From Streptococcus suis (lineage in GTDB: Bacteria > Bacillota > Bacilli > Lactobacillales > Streptococcaceae): 64,000 nt of DNA. Below the pieces are notes generated by a model. That model saw nothing but the letters and a program-made list of their open reading frames with translations. It searched no databases and was not told the origin of the DNA. Made by a program: the position numbers and the translations under genes. Positions 42,919 through 53,533 of the stretch are shown here, one piece after another. Each line of letters begins with the position of its first letter. Positions within the stretch are counted from its first letter, which is position 1. The stretch spans positions 1-64,000 of the forward strand of contig NZ_WCJE01000005.1 of the NCBI RefSeq assembly GCF_016743335.1, in the 5' to 3' direction.

Positions 42919-45003
42919 TTAATTTTCTTTTCTACGACCTACTGCCATGGCCAGTCCTGCAAGACCTAAACCAAACAGGCTGAGCGTCAGATTCATCTGA
43001 TCACCAGTATTTGGCAAGACTCCTGCTTTTGTAGTTTTTACTGGACTTGCTACTTCTGGTTTTTTATCTCCTACTTTCGGAGAATCAACTGGGGCCTTCT
43101 TGTCCGTTGCTGAAGTATTTTGTACTTGATTAGATGGTGAATCCGTATTTTCGGCTGGAACAGTTTCTGGATTTGAGGCTGGATTTTCTGGATCAGTATC
43201 CAATAAAATTTCGATAAAGTCTGGGTAGCCATCTTCATCCGTATCAATGCTTGAATTTACAGGAATGATACGTGAATATGGGTTGACAACCTCATAAGCT
43301 GATAAGTCAGCTGTCTTTAGGTATTCAGCAAAGACGCTGTCCATTGAAGGACCTTCTTCACGTGCTCCGCCAAGCATTGTGTAGCCATCACCACCAGCAG
43401 CAAGGAAGTCATTTGTTGCTAAATAGTACGTTTTTTCAAGATCCAAGGCGTCATATTCGCCAGTCTCTGGATTAAGAATACCGATAAGAAGAACACGTTC
43501 TTCTACAGGAAGAGTTGGATCGTAGAATACATTTGCTCCTGAAATGTGTAGGAATCCACCACTAGCTTCAAAGAGCGGCATACCATTTTCATCTAAAAGC
43601 ATCTCGCCAGTTTCTGGATTCACTTGCAATGTAGATGATAAAGACTTGGTAAACATATCATAAATTTGCTGACCAGTCACAGTGATTTGAGAAACAATGT
43701 TACCAAATGGCAAGACTGCAATAATATCACCTTTTGTAACAGGCTGATCTTTAGCAATTGTTGCACGTAGACCACCACCGTTAGTCACAGCAAGGCTAGT
43801 TTTGTTTGAAAATCCTGTTTGACCATAGGCATAGATCGCATCCGTCACTGCATTCCCCAAGTTGGTTTCACGAACACGCACGTTTGAGCGGTCTCCGTTT
43901 AATTCCACTGGGTTATTTTCAATAACTACTTGAGCATTTTCAGCTTCATATTTTGCTTTAATTTCATCAACCAAGGCTGCGATTTTAGCATTTGGCGTCA
44001 CGTTCTTAGTATCCTCAGCAGAAATCAAACTAGCTTCACCCAATAATTTATCGGATTTCAAGGTTACTTTACCAATATTGTTCAAGTAAGAGCCTGTTTG
44101 ATTATAAGTAACGTTATCTCCATAGGTAGTCGCTTCTACCGTGTGGGAATGACCATCAATAACAATAACACGTTTACCAGCTAATTTACTATTTTTAGAA
44201 AGTGCTTCAGCAAGAGTTGAACCTCTCCATTCAACAGGTGTTGTAGAATCGACACCTAGGTGAGCTAGAATGATATAGTTCTTGTAAACACGATTATCTG
44301 CTAGAGCACGCGCTTCCACTTCGTCAATCACTTTATTGACTTCTGTGACTGGGTCGGTAAACGTTACTCCCTCAACATTTTTCGGATGGGTTTTTGTAGC
44401 AGTTTCAGGTGTTGTTACACCGATAACTACAAATTCATCGCCTACAACAGTTGGAGTTTTATCGACAATAGTTGAAGCTTCAAAAACACGAGCACCATTA
44501 ACGTAAGTGTTAGCACTCAATAGCGGGAAGTTCAAAGTTTCCTTGTACTTGATTGCTTGATCCATCCCAAAGTCAAATTCATGGTTACCAACAGCCATTG
44601 CATCATAGCCGACTTGGTTCATGATATTGGCGCGGTCTTCACCTTTTGTAGAGTTGGAAATTGGAAGTCCTTGGAAGGCATCACCAGCATCTACTACAAT
44701 TGTATTTTCTACTTTGGCACGTTCTTCTTCAATGACTGCTGCAGCCTTAGCGTCACCGATGACATTCTTTTCTTCAAGAATGCGACCGTGAACGTCGTTT
44801 GTGTGGATAATGACTGCCTCTACTGTTTCTTCCGCAGCAGGAACAACAGTTTCCTCCGTTGCTACATTTTCAACTGACGTTGCTGGCTGATTGGTTGTGG
44901 TAGCTGCAGTCGTTGTCTCAGCAGCTTGTACTTGTTGAGCTAAAACAAATGGCGCCAACAAGAGTGTGGACATTACAGGCAACAAGATTTTTTTCTTTTT
45001 CAT
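42919..45003 (-). CDS. Surface-anchored 5'-nucleotidase, LPxTG type
   Basis: 694 residues from ATG 45003. A signal peptide (KKKKILLPVMSTLLLAPFVL, cleavage near residue 28), a metallophosphatase domain (HTNDVHGRI, GNHEFDFG, IDGHSHT), the 5'-nucleotidase C-terminal domain (VTNGGGLRATI, NDFLAAGGDGY), a calcium-type DTDEDGYPDF segment, a Pro/Lys wall spacer, then LPNTGD, a membrane helix and RRKEN for sortase anchoring. It would dephosphorylate extracellular nucleotides to nucleosides such as adenosine; related streptococcal enzymes aid immune evasion. AAAGG precedes the ATG. Monocistronic. Confidence 0.95.
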   Translation of the reverse strand: MKKKKILLPVMSTLLLAPFVLAQQVQAAETTTAATTTNQPATSVENVATEETVVPAAEETVEAVIIHTNDVHGRILEEKNVIGDAKAAAVIEEERAKVENTIVVDAGDAFQGLPISNSTKGEDRANIMNQVGYDAMAVGNHEFDFGMDQAIKYKETLNFPLLSANTYVNGARVFEASTIVDKTPTVVGDEFVVIGVTTPETATKTHPKNVEGVTFTDPVTEVNKVIDEVEARALADNRVYKNYIILAHLGVDSTTPVEWRGSTLAEALSKNSKLAGKRVIVIDGHSHTVEATTYGDNVTYNQTGSYLNNIGKVTLKSDKLLGEASLISAEDTKNVTPNAKIAALVDEIKAKYEAENAQVVIENNPVELNGDRSNVRVRETNLGNAVTDAIYAYGQTGFSNKTSLAVTNGGGLRATIAKDQPVTKGDIIAVLPFGNIVSQITVTGQQIYDMFTKSLSSTLQVNPETGEMLLDENGMPLFEASGGFLHISGANVFYDPTLPVEERVLLIGILNPETGEYDALDLEKTYYLATNDFLAAGGDGYTMLGGAREEGPSMDSVFAEYLKTADLSAYEVVNPYSRIIPVNSSIDTDEDGYPDFIEILLDTDPENPASNPETVPAENTDSPSNQVQNTSATDKKAPVDSPKVGDKKPEVASPVKTTKAGVLPNTGDQMNLTLSLFGLGLAGLAMAVGRRKEN

Positions 45004-45105
45004 AAATAGACCTTTCTTCGGCATTTTTTATATCTCTATTATACACTTTTTATCAAAAAACAAAAACATTAAAATCGCTTACATGCCAAAAAGGTTCGAA
45101 ATAAG

Positions 45106-45545
45106 GGAGCAGAAAAGAACTCGACTGGTCAAAAAAGAGTTCGTCAACAAGTCTTTATTTCTAGTTGTTGAGCTAAAACAGTCTATCCCCAGACATCAAT
45201 TTATGTGAGCTGACTGCCGTCAGCTTATATCTCCCACTTTAAAAGGTCTCCCAGACCTTTTAAACTCCCACCCCCGCATAGCTCCAAAGGTTTGGGGAAC
45301 CTTTGGAGGTCGGAGATAGAGCGAACAGAGTTCGCTACAAAACTGTCTGGGAGACAGTTTGAGGTTGGAGATAAGGCGAACTCTGTTCGCATCAGTCGTA
45401 GAGGTCAGATTTGGAGTGTAAAACACGAATTGCTGAGATTTGCTTCGCAAATCCTATCTCCAACCTTTAACAGTCCACTGGACTGTTAAACCCAATCAAC
45501 CACTGCGCTGAGATGTTGACACGAACCCTGAGAAGCGAGGTTAAG
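45106..45545 (+). repeat. Palindrome-array repeat, copy A (eight palindromes)
   Basis: A noncoding repeat of about 440 bp between the nucleotidase and pyrC genes. It strings together short near-perfect palindromes: 45208-45225 (AGCTGAC/GTCAGCT), 45238-45264, 45282-45308 (CTCCAAAGGTT/AACCTTTGGAG), 45321-45335 (GCGAAC/GTTCGC), 45340-45360 (AAACTGTCT/AGACAGTTT), 45376-45390 (GCGAAC/GTTCGC), 45437-45453 and 45466-45490. Spacers share GGAGATA or TATCTCC. An inverted, shortened copy lies at 62,106-62,506. Apparent reading frames here are by-products of the symmetry. Confidence 0.9.
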
Positions 45546-45567
45546 CTTTTTGCCCAGCCTCCATTTC

Positions 45568-46839
45568 CTATTTACCAAATACTATTTGTCCATTTGCAAT
45601 GGTGTAAAGGACCTGTCCTTTCAGACTATCACCAACAAACGGAGAATTAGCAGACTTCGAGGCAAAATCTGCTGTGACCAACCGATTTGCATTTGGGTCA
45701 AAAATAACAAGATCAGCTGGGCCATTTTCAGCAAGATAGCCAGCATCAAGACCATAGAGCTTGGCTGGATTAATAGTCATTTTCTCCAACAATTGCACGA
45801 GGGTCAGATGCCCTTCTTCCACCAGATGCGTCAAACCAAGTGAAAGCGAGGTTTCCAAGCCTGTCATTCCTGAAGGAGCTTGCGTAAGATCCTCTACATT
45901 TTTCTCATCTGCATGATGAGGTGCATGGTCCGTCGCAATGACAGAGATAACACCAGATTTCAATCCCTCAATAACCGCTAATCTGTCACTTTCCAAGCGT
46001 AATGGCGGATTCATTTTAGCATTGGCACCTTTTGTTAGAAGTAAGTCCTCAGTTCGTGAAAAATGTTGGGGTGCTACTTCTGCCGTGACGTTTGCTCCGA
46101 GACCTTGAACAAATTCAACCACCTTGACCGACTCGGCTTTGGATAGATGCTGGATATGAACACGCGCTCCCGTTTCATAGGCAATCATGACATCGCGAGC
46201 GACCATACTGTATTCTGCTACGCCTGTTGCTCCACAAACATGAAAATGTTTTTCAGCTACTTGCTCGTTGAGTCCCAAGACACCATTCAGGTCAGGGTCT
46301 TCTTCATGCAGACTGATGAGACAGCCCTGCTCTTTGGCTAATTTCATAGCTTTTCTAACCACGCCAGCATTTGTCAAAGGAATACCGTCGTCCGAAAAGG
46401 CCACCGCTCCCGCCTCTAGCAAAGCAGGAAAATCGGTCAGATTTTGACCGTCGAAATGATCTGTAATGGTTGCCACACTATAAATGTGAATAGCTTCTTT
46501 TTTAGCGGAATCCAATACTTCTTTTAAGGTTTCAACATTTGAAATCGTCGGATTAGTGTTAGCCATCATGACAACAGAAGTAAAACCACCCGCTGCTGCA
46601 GAAAGAGCTCCTGTATGAATATCTTCTTTATGGGTCTGACCAGGCTCCCGAAAATGCACATGAACATCGACCAAACCAGGAGCAACGACTAATCCTGTCG
46701 CATCAATCACTTCTTGCTCAACTTCTTCTGAAATAGACCCCGCAATCTTAACAATCTTACTTCCGTCCATCAAGATGTCGCAAACCTTGTCTAAACCAGA
46801 TTGCGGATCCAATACACGACCATTTTTCACTAATAACAT
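45568..46839 (-). CDS. pyrC: Dihydroorotase
   Basis: Cyclises carbamoyl aspartate to dihydroorotate in pyrimidine synthesis. 423 residues with the class I zinc-binding motif [16 protein letters not shown] (near residue 57), [15 protein letters not shown] and [12 protein letters not shown]. The ATG follows GGAGAATATGA. It lies apart from the other pyr genes, ahead of which lie ung and a glycosyltransferase on the same strand. Confidence 0.96.
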   Translation of the reverse strand: MLLVKNGRVLDPQSGLDKVCDILMDGSKIVKIAGSISEEVEQEVIDATGLVVAPGLVDVHVHFREPGQTHKEDIHTGALSAAAGGFTSVVMMANTNPTISNVETLKEVLDSAKKEAIHIYSVATITDHFDGQNLTDFPALLEAGAVAFSDDGIPLTNAGVVRKAMKLAKEQGCLISLHEEDPDLNGVLGLNEQVAEKHFHVCGATGVAEYSMVARDVMIAYETGARVHIQHLSKAESVKVVEFVQGLGANVTAEVAPQHFSRTEDLLLTKGANAKMNPPLRLESDRLAVIEGLKSGVISVIATDHAPHHADEKNVEDLTQAPSGMTGLETSLSLGLTHLVEEGHLTLVQLLEKMTINPAKLYGLDAGYLAENGPADLVIFDPNANRLVTADFASKSANSPFVGDSLKGQVLYTIANGQIVFGK

Positions 46840-46878
46840 TCATATTCTCCTTTGTAGTACCAAAGCCATTACCATCTA

Positions 46879-47532
46879 CTATCGCAGCCAATCAATTCCT
46901 GTTCTACCTTGTGAAGTCAAGTAGGCATTTGCTTGTGAAAAGGGCTTGCTTCCGAAGAAACCTCGATAGGCTGAAAGAGGGCTTGGATGAGCAGATTCGA
47001 TAACCAGATGTTTTGGATTGGTTATCAACGCCTTTTTCTTGCGAGCATAAGCACCCCAAAGAATATAGACAACAGGCTGGTCTAAGCTATTGACCACCTT
47101 AATAACAGCGTCCGTAAAAGGCTCCCAGATTTGCCCTGCATGTCCATTTGCCTGACCTGCTGGCACAGTTAAACAAGCATTGAGCAAAAGCACACCTTGT
47201 TCCGCCCATGCTGTCAAATCATGATCTTGTTTGACGCCAATATCATCCGTCAATTCTTTTAAGATGTTTTGAAGAGATGGCGGAGCTGGTACCGAGTTCG
47301 GAACAGAAAATGACAAGCCCTGTGCCTGACCAGGTCCGTGATAGGGATCCTGTCCCAAAATAACTACTTTAACCTCTTCCAAATCCGTTGTTTGAATGGC
47401 AGCAAATACCTTCTCACGAGGCGGATAAATGGTTCCACCAGAATAAACATGATCTAAAAACTGATTGATTTTACCAAAATAATGCTCTGGCAACTGTGCC
47501 TTTATCAATTCGTGCCAAGCTGAATGTTCCAT
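46879..47532 (-). CDS. ung: Uracil-DNA glycosylase
   Basis: Removes uracil from DNA. 217 residues with the family 1 water-activating motif [16 protein letters not shown] (near residue 60), [11 protein letters not shown], and the DNA-intercalating [22 protein letters not shown] precedes the ATG. 9 bp after the glycosyltransferase gene and 39 bp before pyrC. Confidence 0.97.
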   Translation of the reverse strand: MEHSAWHELIKAQLPEHYFGKINQFLDHVYSGGTIYPPREKVFAAIQTTDLEEVKVVILGQDPYHGPGQAQGLSFSVPNSVPAPPSLQNILKELTDDIGVKQDHDLTAWAEQGVLLLNACLTVPAGQANGHAGQIWEPFTDAVIKVVNSLDQPVVYILWGAYARKKKALITNPKHLVIESAHPSPLSAYRGFFGSKPFSQANAYLTSQGRTGIDWLR

Positions 47533-47541
47533 AAACTGCTC

Positions 47542-48468
47542 CTAGTTTGAACTTTTCTCTTTAACAATATAAATCGGACGTTTCTTCGTTTCCAAGAAAA
47601 CTTTTGCCAAATATTTACCGAGAATACCAATGGTCATCAACTGCAAACCTCCCAAAAATAGGATGATACAAATAGTCGACGGCCAGCCAATTGTAGGATC
47701 TCCGAACACCAAGGTTTTGAAAACCACAAAAACCATTAGAACTAGCGACAATAGGAAGGTGAAGAAACCTGTATAGGAGGCAATATTCAAAGGTGTATCT
47801 GAAAAATTGATGATTCCTTCAATAGAATAAGAAAGCAATTTCCAGAAAGACCAACTAGTTTCACCAGCAACCCTCTCAACATTTTCATATGGCAAGTATT
47901 CTGTCTCAAATCCAACCCAGGCAAAAATGCCTTTTGAAAAGCGATTGTATTCAGACACAGATAGAATAGCATCTACCATGTGACGACGCATGAGACGGAA
48001 ATCACGGGCACCGTCTACTACCTCGACCTGGCTGATTTTATTCATCAATTTGTAGAATAATTTCGCAAAAAAGCTTCGAATCGGTGGCTCACCATCACGA
48101 CTGACACGACGGGTTCCAACGCAATCTAAATCTGGATTTCCATCCAACATAGCCTTCATTTCCATCAACATTTCGGGTGGATCTTGCAAATCAACATCCA
48201 TAACGGTTACAAGATCCCCTTGCGCAGCTTGTAGACCTGCATAGAGAGCAGCTTCTTTCCCGAAATTCCTTGAAAAGGAAAGATAGCGAACAGCTCGGTC
48301 TTGACCAGACAATTGGCGTAAAACCGTTAATGTCCTATCCTTTGAACCATCATTGACAAAAATATACTCAAATTGTTCCCCCATCTCCTTACGAACTTTC
48401 TCCATAGCATCGTAAAAATAGGGAATTGCCTCTTCTTCATTAAAACAAGGCACGATAACTGAAATCAT
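47542..48468 (-). CDS. Family 2 glycosyltransferase, GtrB/DPM1-like
   Basis: 308 residues. The GT2 domain (1-215) has SVIVPCFNEEEAI, FVNDGSKDRT and the DxD-type VMDVDLQDPPE; two membrane helices follow (235-260, 270-290), as in bactoprenyl-phosphate glycosyltransferases that load a sugar on undecaprenyl phosphate for wall or lipoprotein glycosylation. The sugar is unknown. GAGGAGAAG precedes the ATG. Upstream of ung and pyrC. Confidence 0.9.
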   Translation of the reverse strand: MISVIVPCFNEEEAIPYFYDAMEKVRKEMGEQFEYIFVNDGSKDRTLTVLRQLSGQDRAVRYLSFSRNFGKEAALYAGLQAAQGDLVTVMDVDLQDPPEMLMEMKAMLDGNPDLDCVGTRRVSRDGEPPIRSFFAKLFYKLMNKISQVEVVDGARDFRLMRRHMVDAILSVSEYNRFSKGIFAWVGFETEYLPYENVERVAGETSWSFWKLLSYSIEGIINFSDTPLNIASYTGFFTFLLSLVLMVFVVFKTLVFGDPTIGWPSTICIILFLGGLQLMTIGILGKYLAKVFLETKKRPIYIVKEKSSN

Positions 48469-48576
48469 GTTCTTCTCCTCATACGGTCAATTATTGTATT
48501 CTCAAAATACGTTGGAGACTATTATACCATTTTACAGGATAAGTTCCCAGAAATCGTGCGTGGGCTCGTTTTAAAT

Positions 48577-49209
48577 CTAGTCTTCCTGCCAAGTTTCTTG
48601 ATTTTGACGGAACTTTTTAAGCAGATTCAAACCATCTGCATTGATATATCCCTGTACTTTTGCGACTTTGATTAACTCTGAATAATTGCTGAGCGTCACC
48701 AATTTCACGCCAGCATTGTCAAAATTACGATCTGCCTTTGGCAATTCATAAGTAAAGATTGCCACAACACCAATAACGTCAGCGCCTTCACGCTCAGCTG
48801 CTGCTACGGCATCTAGAACAGACCCTCCAGTAGAAATCAGATCTTCAACGACAACCATTTTTTGTCCCTTGACGATGCGCCCCTCTAATTGATTCCCTGC
48901 ACCATGGTCTTTTGGCTTGCTACGGATGTAAGCAAATGGCAAATTCATCCGATCTGCAATGATAGCACCATGGGGAATACCTGCTGTGGCCGTTCCGGCA
49001 ATCACCTCAACCTCAGGAAATTCTTCTTCAATGCGTTGGACAAAGCCATCTTCAATCAGATTTCGAGTTTCAGGATAAGATAGTGTAATACGATTATCTG
49101 TATAGATAGGGGATTTGATACCTGATGCCCATGTAAACGGCTTTTCAGGGCGCAGATGAACTGCCTTAATATCCAATAAGTGTGATGCGATTTCTGTTGC
49201 TAGTGTCAT
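48577..49209 (-). CDS. pyrE: Orotate phosphoribosyltransferase
   Basis: Joins orotate and PRPP to give OMP and pyrophosphate. 210 residues from ATG 49209 (GGAGGTCTATT upstream); a 27-codon extension is rejected. [20 protein letters not shown] is the substrate loop and [15 protein letters not shown] the PRPP-binding motif. Final gene of the pyrF-PPase-like-pyrE unit. Confidence 0.97.
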   Translation of the reverse strand: MTLATEIASHLLDIKAVHLRPEKPFTWASGIKSPIYTDNRITLSYPETRNLIEDGFVQRIEEEFPEVEVIAGTATAGIPHGAIIADRMNLPFAYIRSKPKDHGAGNQLEGRIVKGQKMVVVEDLISTGGSVLDAVAAAEREGADVIGVVAIFTYELPKADRNFDNAGVKLVTLSNYSELIKVAKVQGYINADGLNLLKKFRQNQETWQED

Positions 49210-49346
49210 AATAGACCTCCTTCTAAATGCGTACCATTCCAACATGACCATCCCGCCGAATAGTCTGTCACTCCTAAAGTACTGGTTCAATCTATGAACC
49301 CTATAAAAAACTATATTTATCCCTGTTGAATTCTTACAGACTTCTC

Positions 49347-49673
49347 CTAGTCCACCATTTCAATCCATGAATTAAAATACTGTTCAATGAAATCGGTTTT
49401 CTCTTTTATTTCTGTCACGGTAAGTTTTTCATCAAGACCTGTCAGAACCCATTTATCCTCAACATCATCTCTGCGATGGATAATAGCGACCAATTTCCCC
49501 TCGAAAGCTGTCAAAGACTGCCGAACATCTTTGGAAATGATGTAAACATCTTGCTCTTCACCATCTCCAGCCAATAGATTTGGAATGTAGCCGTAATTGA
49601 TGGGGTACTGGTTGCCAAATTTATCAATATACCCGATAGGTCTATCGATGATAACCTGATAAACCTTATCCAC
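49347..49673 (-). CDS. Short inorganic-pyrophosphatase-like protein
   Basis: 108 residues from a GTG start that overlaps the pyrF stop by 8 bp (AGGAATGG upstream). [23 protein letters not shown] and [12 protein letters not shown] match the core of family I soluble pyrophosphatases, but the usual DGDPLD site is altered to DGEEQD and the protein is half length. Its place between pyrF and pyrE suggests disposal of the pyrophosphate made by PyrE, but catalysis is not assured. Confidence 0.8.
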   Translation of the reverse strand: MDKVYQVIIDRPIGYIDKFGNQYPINYGYIPNLLAGDGEEQDVYIISKDVRQSLTAFEGKLVAIIHRRDDVEDKWVLTGLDEKLTVTEIKEKTDFIEQYFNSWIEMVD

Positions 49674-50361
49674 GATTCCATTCCTCTTTAATAGACAAAT
49701 AGGTCTGGTAAGGATGTTCTGATTTTGTAATCGGGCGACCTACCACAATGTAATCACTACCGATTCGAGCAGCATCTGCGGGTGTCATAACTCGTTTCTG
49801 ATCGCCTACTTCACCGCCAGTCGGACGAATCCCTGGCGTCAGGCACACAAAATCAGAACTCGTAGCACCTTTAATCAAAGCCACCTCATGCGCTGAACAA
49901 ACCACCCCGTCAAGACCAGCTTCTTGTGCTCTTTGAGCATAATGAACAACCGCTTCCTGCAAACTAGTCTGTATATTCTGGTCTGTTCTCATCTGCTCCT
50001 CTGAGGTAGAGGTCAACTGAGTGACCGCTATTAAAACAGCATCCTTACCCAATCCCCTTCGTGCTGCCCGCATCATCTCAACACCACCAGCAGCGTGAAC
50101 GTTGGTCATATCCACACCGAGTTTTGCCAAGACTTTCATAGTAAACTCGACGGTATTAGGAATATCATGCAGTTTCAAATCTAGAAAAATACTATGACCG
50201 CAGCCTTTCAAATAATTGATAATACCTGGTCCCTCCGCATAATACAACTCCATTCCAACCTTTACATAGAGTTTCTCATCTGGTGGGAACTGTTCCAGAA
50301 AAGACTGAACTTCTTCTTTACCTGCAAAGTCAAGGGCAATAATTGGTCTTGTTTCTTTCAT
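49666..50361 (-). CDS. pyrF: Orotidine 5'-phosphate decarboxylase
   Basis: Decarboxylates OMP to UMP. 231 residues with [10 protein letters not shown], the catalytic [11 protein letters not shown] (Lys-Asp pair) near residue 62, [17 protein letters not shown] and [20 protein letters not shown] precedes the ATG. First gene after the second PyrR attenuator. Confidence 0.97.
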   Translation of the reverse strand: MKETRPIIALDFAGKEEVQSFLEQFPPDEKLYVKVGMELYYAEGPGIINYLKGCGHSIFLDLKLHDIPNTVEFTMKVLAKLGVDMTNVHAAGGVEMMRAARRGLGKDAVLIAVTQLTSTSEEQMRTDQNIQTSLQEAVVHYAQRAQEAGLDGVVCSAHEVALIKGATSSDFVCLTPGIRPTGGEVGDQKRVMTPADAARIGSDYIVVGRPITKSEHPYQTYLSIKEEWNRG

Positions 50362-50380
50362 AAAATCCTTTCATTATACA

Positions 50381-50478
50381 CAAAAATCCCTGCCAAATCG
50401 GTCAGGGATGTGCACGAATTCAGCTTGAAAATCACCTTTCAAGCATATTACATGACACCTTCCTAGCCTCTCTGGACT
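50381..50478 (-). promoter_or_regulatory. PyrR-dependent attenuator upstream of pyrF
   Basis: On the minus strand the PyrR-binding loop AGTCCAGAGAGGCT (50478-50465) is followed by a terminator stem ATCCCTG/CAGGGAT (arms 50403-50409 and 50386-50392) and TTTTTG, 20 nt before pyrF. UMP-bound PyrR should favour the terminator. Confidence 0.9.
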
Positions 50479-50526
50479 TAGTTAAAGGAGATATTTTCTT
50501 TATATTACTCTTTTATTTTACCTTTG

Positions 50527-51477
<951 letters not shown>

Positions 51478-52251
51478 CTATAATATCAGACTGCCAGTAG
51501 CGAAAACAGGACCTTCTTTACAAACACGCTTGTTTTCATGCTCCTGGCCCTCTATAGGTTTGACCACACAGGCGTAGCATGCTCCCATGCCACAGGCCAT
51601 GCGGGCTTCCAGGGAGATGTGGGCATGAGGATGGTCCTGAAAGCGTTGGTCAACATAGTTCATCATAGCTGGAGCCCCACATGAATAGATGGCAGCAAAC
51701 TCGTCTGTTAGCTCTTCCACCACACGTGCAACCGTGCCTTTCTGCCCATAGGAGCCATCATCCGTTGTGACATGGACTTGGCCATAATTTGCCAATTCTT
51801 CTTCCAAAATGACAGCCTCTTTGGTGGCAAAGCCAATGACTGACGTGACATTGACACCACGGTTCGCCGCCTGTTTCGCCACTTCCACCAAGGGAGGAAC
51901 TCCGATACCTCCACCAATGATGAGAATGTGGTCTCCTTCCTTGAGAAAGTCTATTTCAAACCCTTTCCCAAGCGGTCCCATGACATCCAAAAAGTGACCA
52001 TTTGGCATTTTTGAAAAGACTTCCGTCCCCTGACCTTCCACTCGGTAAATAATCCGACAGTGCGATTTGATTTTATCAATCTCTGAAATAGAAATCGGTC
52101 TTCGCAGGAGCATGGAATCATCAGGAACACGAATATGGATAAACTGACCCATTTTCATATCCTGAACCATCTCACCTTGCAAGGTCATGGCAAAAATACG
52201 TGGAGCAAGCTGGACTTGATCAACTAGCAACATCTGTTCTTTTAAAATCAT
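51478..52251 (-). CDS. pyrK: Dihydroorotate dehydrogenase B, electron transfer subunit
   Basis: FAD and [2Fe-2S] protein linking PyrDb to NAD. 257 residues from ATG 52251 (GGAGAGAAG upstream); the 32-codon extension lies inside the attenuator terminator and is rejected. LLRRPISIS binds FAD, GGGIGVPPLVEVAK binds NAD, and CGMGACYACV with a later Cys ligates the iron-sulfur cluster. Confidence 0.96.
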   Translation of the reverse strand: MILKEQMLLVDQVQLAPRIFAMTLQGEMVQDMKMGQFIHIRVPDDSMLLRRPISISEIDKIKSHCRIIYRVEGQGTEVFSKMPNGHFLDVMGPLGKGFEIDFLKEGDHILIIGGGIGVPPLVEVAKQAANRGVNVTSVIGFATKEAVILEEELANYGQVHVTTDDGSYGQKGTVARVVEELTDEFAAIYSCGAPAMMNYVDQRFQDHPHAHISLEARMACGMGACYACVVKPIEGQEHENKRVCKEGPVFATGSLIL

Positions 52252-52301
52252 CTTCTCTCCTATTCTATGAAACACAGAAAGCAAGAAAGTCGATATAAGA
52301 G

Positions 52302-52388
52302 AAAAAACCTTGCTGGCTAGCAAGGTTACACGAAAAGAAGGCAACATTTGCCCTATTTATCACGTTCCCTTTTTCGCCTCTCTGGACT
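52302..52388 (-). promoter_or_regulatory. PyrR-dependent attenuator upstream of pyrK
   Basis: The minus strand carries AGTCCAGAGAGGCG (52388-52375), then the terminator AACCTTGCT/AGCAAGGTT (arms 52327-52319 and 52314-52306) ending in TTTTTT, 51 nt before pyrK. It is the same design as the pyrF attenuator. Confidence 0.9.
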
Positions 52389-52459
52389 CAATTAAAGGAT
52401 AAATTGTTAGAATTATACATTTTTTAAAATAATTTGTCAAATCATGTTACAATAGAAGT

Positions 52460-53371
52460 ATGAGAATTCAACAATTGTACTATATTATCAAAATCGCAGA
52501 AACTGGCAGTATGAATGAGGCTGCCAAGCAACTCTTCATTACCCAACCCAGCCTTTCCAACGCCGTTCGAGACTTGGAAAAAGAGATGAATATCAAAATT
52601 TTTCTACGCAATTCAAAAGGGATTACATTGACAAAAGATGGTATGGAATTTCTTTCATATGCCCGTCAAATCGTAGAACAGACTGAACTGTTGGAAGACC
52701 GCTATAAAAACCCAAATGCCAAGCGACAACTGTTTAGTGTATCTTCCCAGCACTATGCCTTTGTGGTCAACGCATTCGTTTCTCTATTGAAAGAGACGGA
52801 CTTGGAAGATTACGAACTATTTCTACGAGAAACGCGGACATGGGAAATCATTGATGACGTTAAGAACTTCCGTTCAGAAATCGGTGTCCTCTTCCTCAAC
52901 CATTTCAACCGAGATGTTTTGTTAAAACTCTTGGACGATAACCGCCTATCTTATACACATCTATTTACTGCGAAACCACACGTATTTGTCAGCAAGACCA
53001 ATCCACTAGCAAGTAAGAAATCCATTAGCCTTGAAGAACTAGCCGATTTCCCCTATCTCAGCTATGAGCAAGGTATCCACAACTCCTTCTACTTTGCCGA
53101 AGAGATTTTGGCTCAGGAACACCATAAAAAATCGATCGTTGTTTCTGACCGAGCCACCCTTTTTAATCTCTTAATTGGTCTAGATGGCTATACAATTGCG
53201 ACTGGTATCTTAAATTCAAATCTCAATGGGGATAACATCGTATCTATTCCACTTGAATTTGATGATGAGATTGAATTGGTTTATATCCAACATGAAAAAT
53301 CCATGTTATCGGACATGGGTGAAAAATTTATCAATTACTTGCTAGAAGAAGTAAAATTTGGTAAAAAATAA
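52460..53371 (+). CDS. LysR-family regulator, CpsY/MtaR-like
   Basis: 303 residues. The N-terminal winged helix-turn-helix is classic (IIKIAETGSMNEAAKQLFIT, QPSLSNAVRDLEKEMNIKIF); the effector domain follows (SVSSQHYAFVVNAFVSLLKE). The overall sequence is like the streptococcal CpsY/MtaR group that controls methionine and wall-related genes. It is divergent from pyrKD. No strong ribosome binding site is visible before the ATG. Confidence 0.9.
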   Translation: MRIQQLYYIIKIAETGSMNEAAKQLFITQPSLSNAVRDLEKEMNIKIFLRNSKGITLTKDGMEFLSYARQIVEQTELLEDRYKNPNAKRQLFSVSSQHYAFVVNAFVSLLKETDLEDYELFLRETRTWEIIDDVKNFRSEIGVLFLNHFNRDVLLKLLDDNRLSYTHLFTAKPHVFVSKTNPLASKKSISLEELADFPYLSYEQGIHNSFYFAEEILAQEHHKKSIVVSDRATLFNLLIGLDGYTIATGILNSNLNGDNIVSIPLEFDDEIELVYIQHEKSMLSDMGEKFINYLLEEVKFGKK

Positions 53372-53384
53372 ATCTATTCTTATA

Positions 53385-53502
53385 TAGACATACACAAAAC
53401 AATATGTTATAATATATTTATGAAAGCTTTTGAAAAGAAATTTGGAATATTTCACTTTTCTTCTAGGAAACGCTTTCATTTTTTTATAGTTTATGCTATA
53501 AT
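53385..53502 (+). promoter_or_regulatory. glg operon leader: two promoters, hairpin, cre site
   Basis: An upstream promoter TAGACA (53385-53390), 17-bp gap, TATAAT (53408-53413) would start near a long hairpin: ATGAAAGC (53420-53427) with GCTTTCAT (53472-53479), and GAAAAG with CTTTTC, followed by seven T. The hairpin's 3' arm contains AGGAAACGCTTTCA (53465-53478), a perfect CcpA cre. A second promoter with extended -10 TGCTATAAT (53494-53502) lies just after it, 31 nt before glgC. Confidence 0.75.
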
Positions 53503-53533
53503 ACACATATCATATATATTAAGGAGTGGTTAG

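Noticed and set aside
45220-45489. Short reading frames on both strands inside repeat copy A
   Set aside because: They arise from the palindromes, have no ribosome binding sites and no protein-like pattern, and are broken in copy B.
45208-45490. CRISPR array
   Set aside because: The palindromes differ from each other and spacing is irregular; there is no constant direct repeat and no cas gene.
52252-52347. N-terminal extension of PyrK
   Set aside because: It would translate the attenuator terminator; ATG 52251 has a good ribosome binding site and gives the family length.
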